Shown piece after piece: positions 5,637-5,693 of a DNA stretch of 5,693 nt. The notes under the pieces are model-generated. The model was not told the DNA's origin. It did no database searches and was given only the letters and a program-made list of their open reading frames with translations. Position 1 is the stretch's first letter, and every line of letters begins with the position of its first letter. Source of the DNA: Spirochaetota bacterium (GTDB lineage Bacteria > Spirochaetota > JAHITG01). The stretch covers positions 1 to 5,693 of the forward strand of contig JAHITG010000179.1 of NCBI GenBank assembly GCA_018817865.1, read 5' to 3'. The position numbers and the translations under genes were made by a program.

Positions 5637-5693
5637 TTACCGACTATATAATCTTCTTTTCCGGCTCTTTGCCCTTATATTAAATTCGAAAAT

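Larger units (their letters stand above)
5514..5693. other. Upstream region with possible edge of a neighbouring gene
   Basis: This stretch holds the ribosome binding site and two promoter candidates listed separately. Its outer part is open in two directions. On the plus strand, ATG 5572 or in-frame ATG 5629 opens a frame that leaves the right edge; from 5629 it reads MVNYRLYNLLFRLFALILNS, hydrophobic but without a clear ribosome binding site. On the minus strand, a frame enters from the right edge and ends at TAA 5639-5637, with a basic tail AKSRKRRLYSR that could be the end of an upstream gene. The two readings exclude each other as major genes and the window is too short to decide. No RNA gene or terminator is seen. 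Confidence 0.4.

Noticed and set aside
1..5693. CRISPR arrays, tRNA or rRNA genes, insertion sequences, att sites
   Set aside because: I saw no spaced direct repeats, cloverleaf or rRNA-like sequence, transposase motif or terminal inverted repeats in either strand by eye.

Overview
The window reads almost entirely on the minus strand. It holds two genes in one probable transcription unit. At the right is a flavodoxin/ferredoxin protein of the EFR1 type (about 5513 to 4635). After a 42-nt gap comes a very large signalling protein that starts at 4592 and runs off the left edge with no stop codon (at least 1530 residues). Most plus-strand open frames are antisense shadows of these two genes.

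The large protein carries, in order, a Hanks-type Ser/Thr kinase, a STAND-like AAA_16 ATPase, a long TPR-type helical region, a GAF domain, a signalling-helix linker and the first part of a SpoIIE/PP2C-type phosphatase. It therefore joins a kinase and a phosphatase around an ATP-driven sensor scaffold. All kinase and ATPase motifs checked are intact. The phosphatase is cut by the window edge at its second metal-binding motif.

The EFR1-like gene has a complete flavodoxin fold and two [4Fe-4S] motifs, but no ATG, GTG or TTG at its N-terminal boundary. A consensus AGGAGG sits 8 nt before an ATC (or 5 nt before an ATT) exactly where a flavodoxin should begin. This suggests a rare start codon, a frameshift, or a base error.

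The rightmost 180 nt look like a leader or promoter region. They hold a good promoter match on each strand and possibly the edge of another gene. A perfect extended -10 (TGnTATAAT) lies 8 nt before the kinase ATG.

The organism cannot be named from this sequence. Frequent AGA/AGG and ATA codons, an AT-rich background, and the pairing of an EFR1-type protein with a kinase/ATPase/GAF/SpoIIE protein suggest an anaerobic bacterium from a group rich in multidomain signalling proteins. A spirochaete or an uncultured relative is possible, but this is only inference. Base composition is uneven: lines in the TPR-coding part run roughly 20-35% G+C, against about 53-58% in the GAF-coding part, with a sharp step near position 810.
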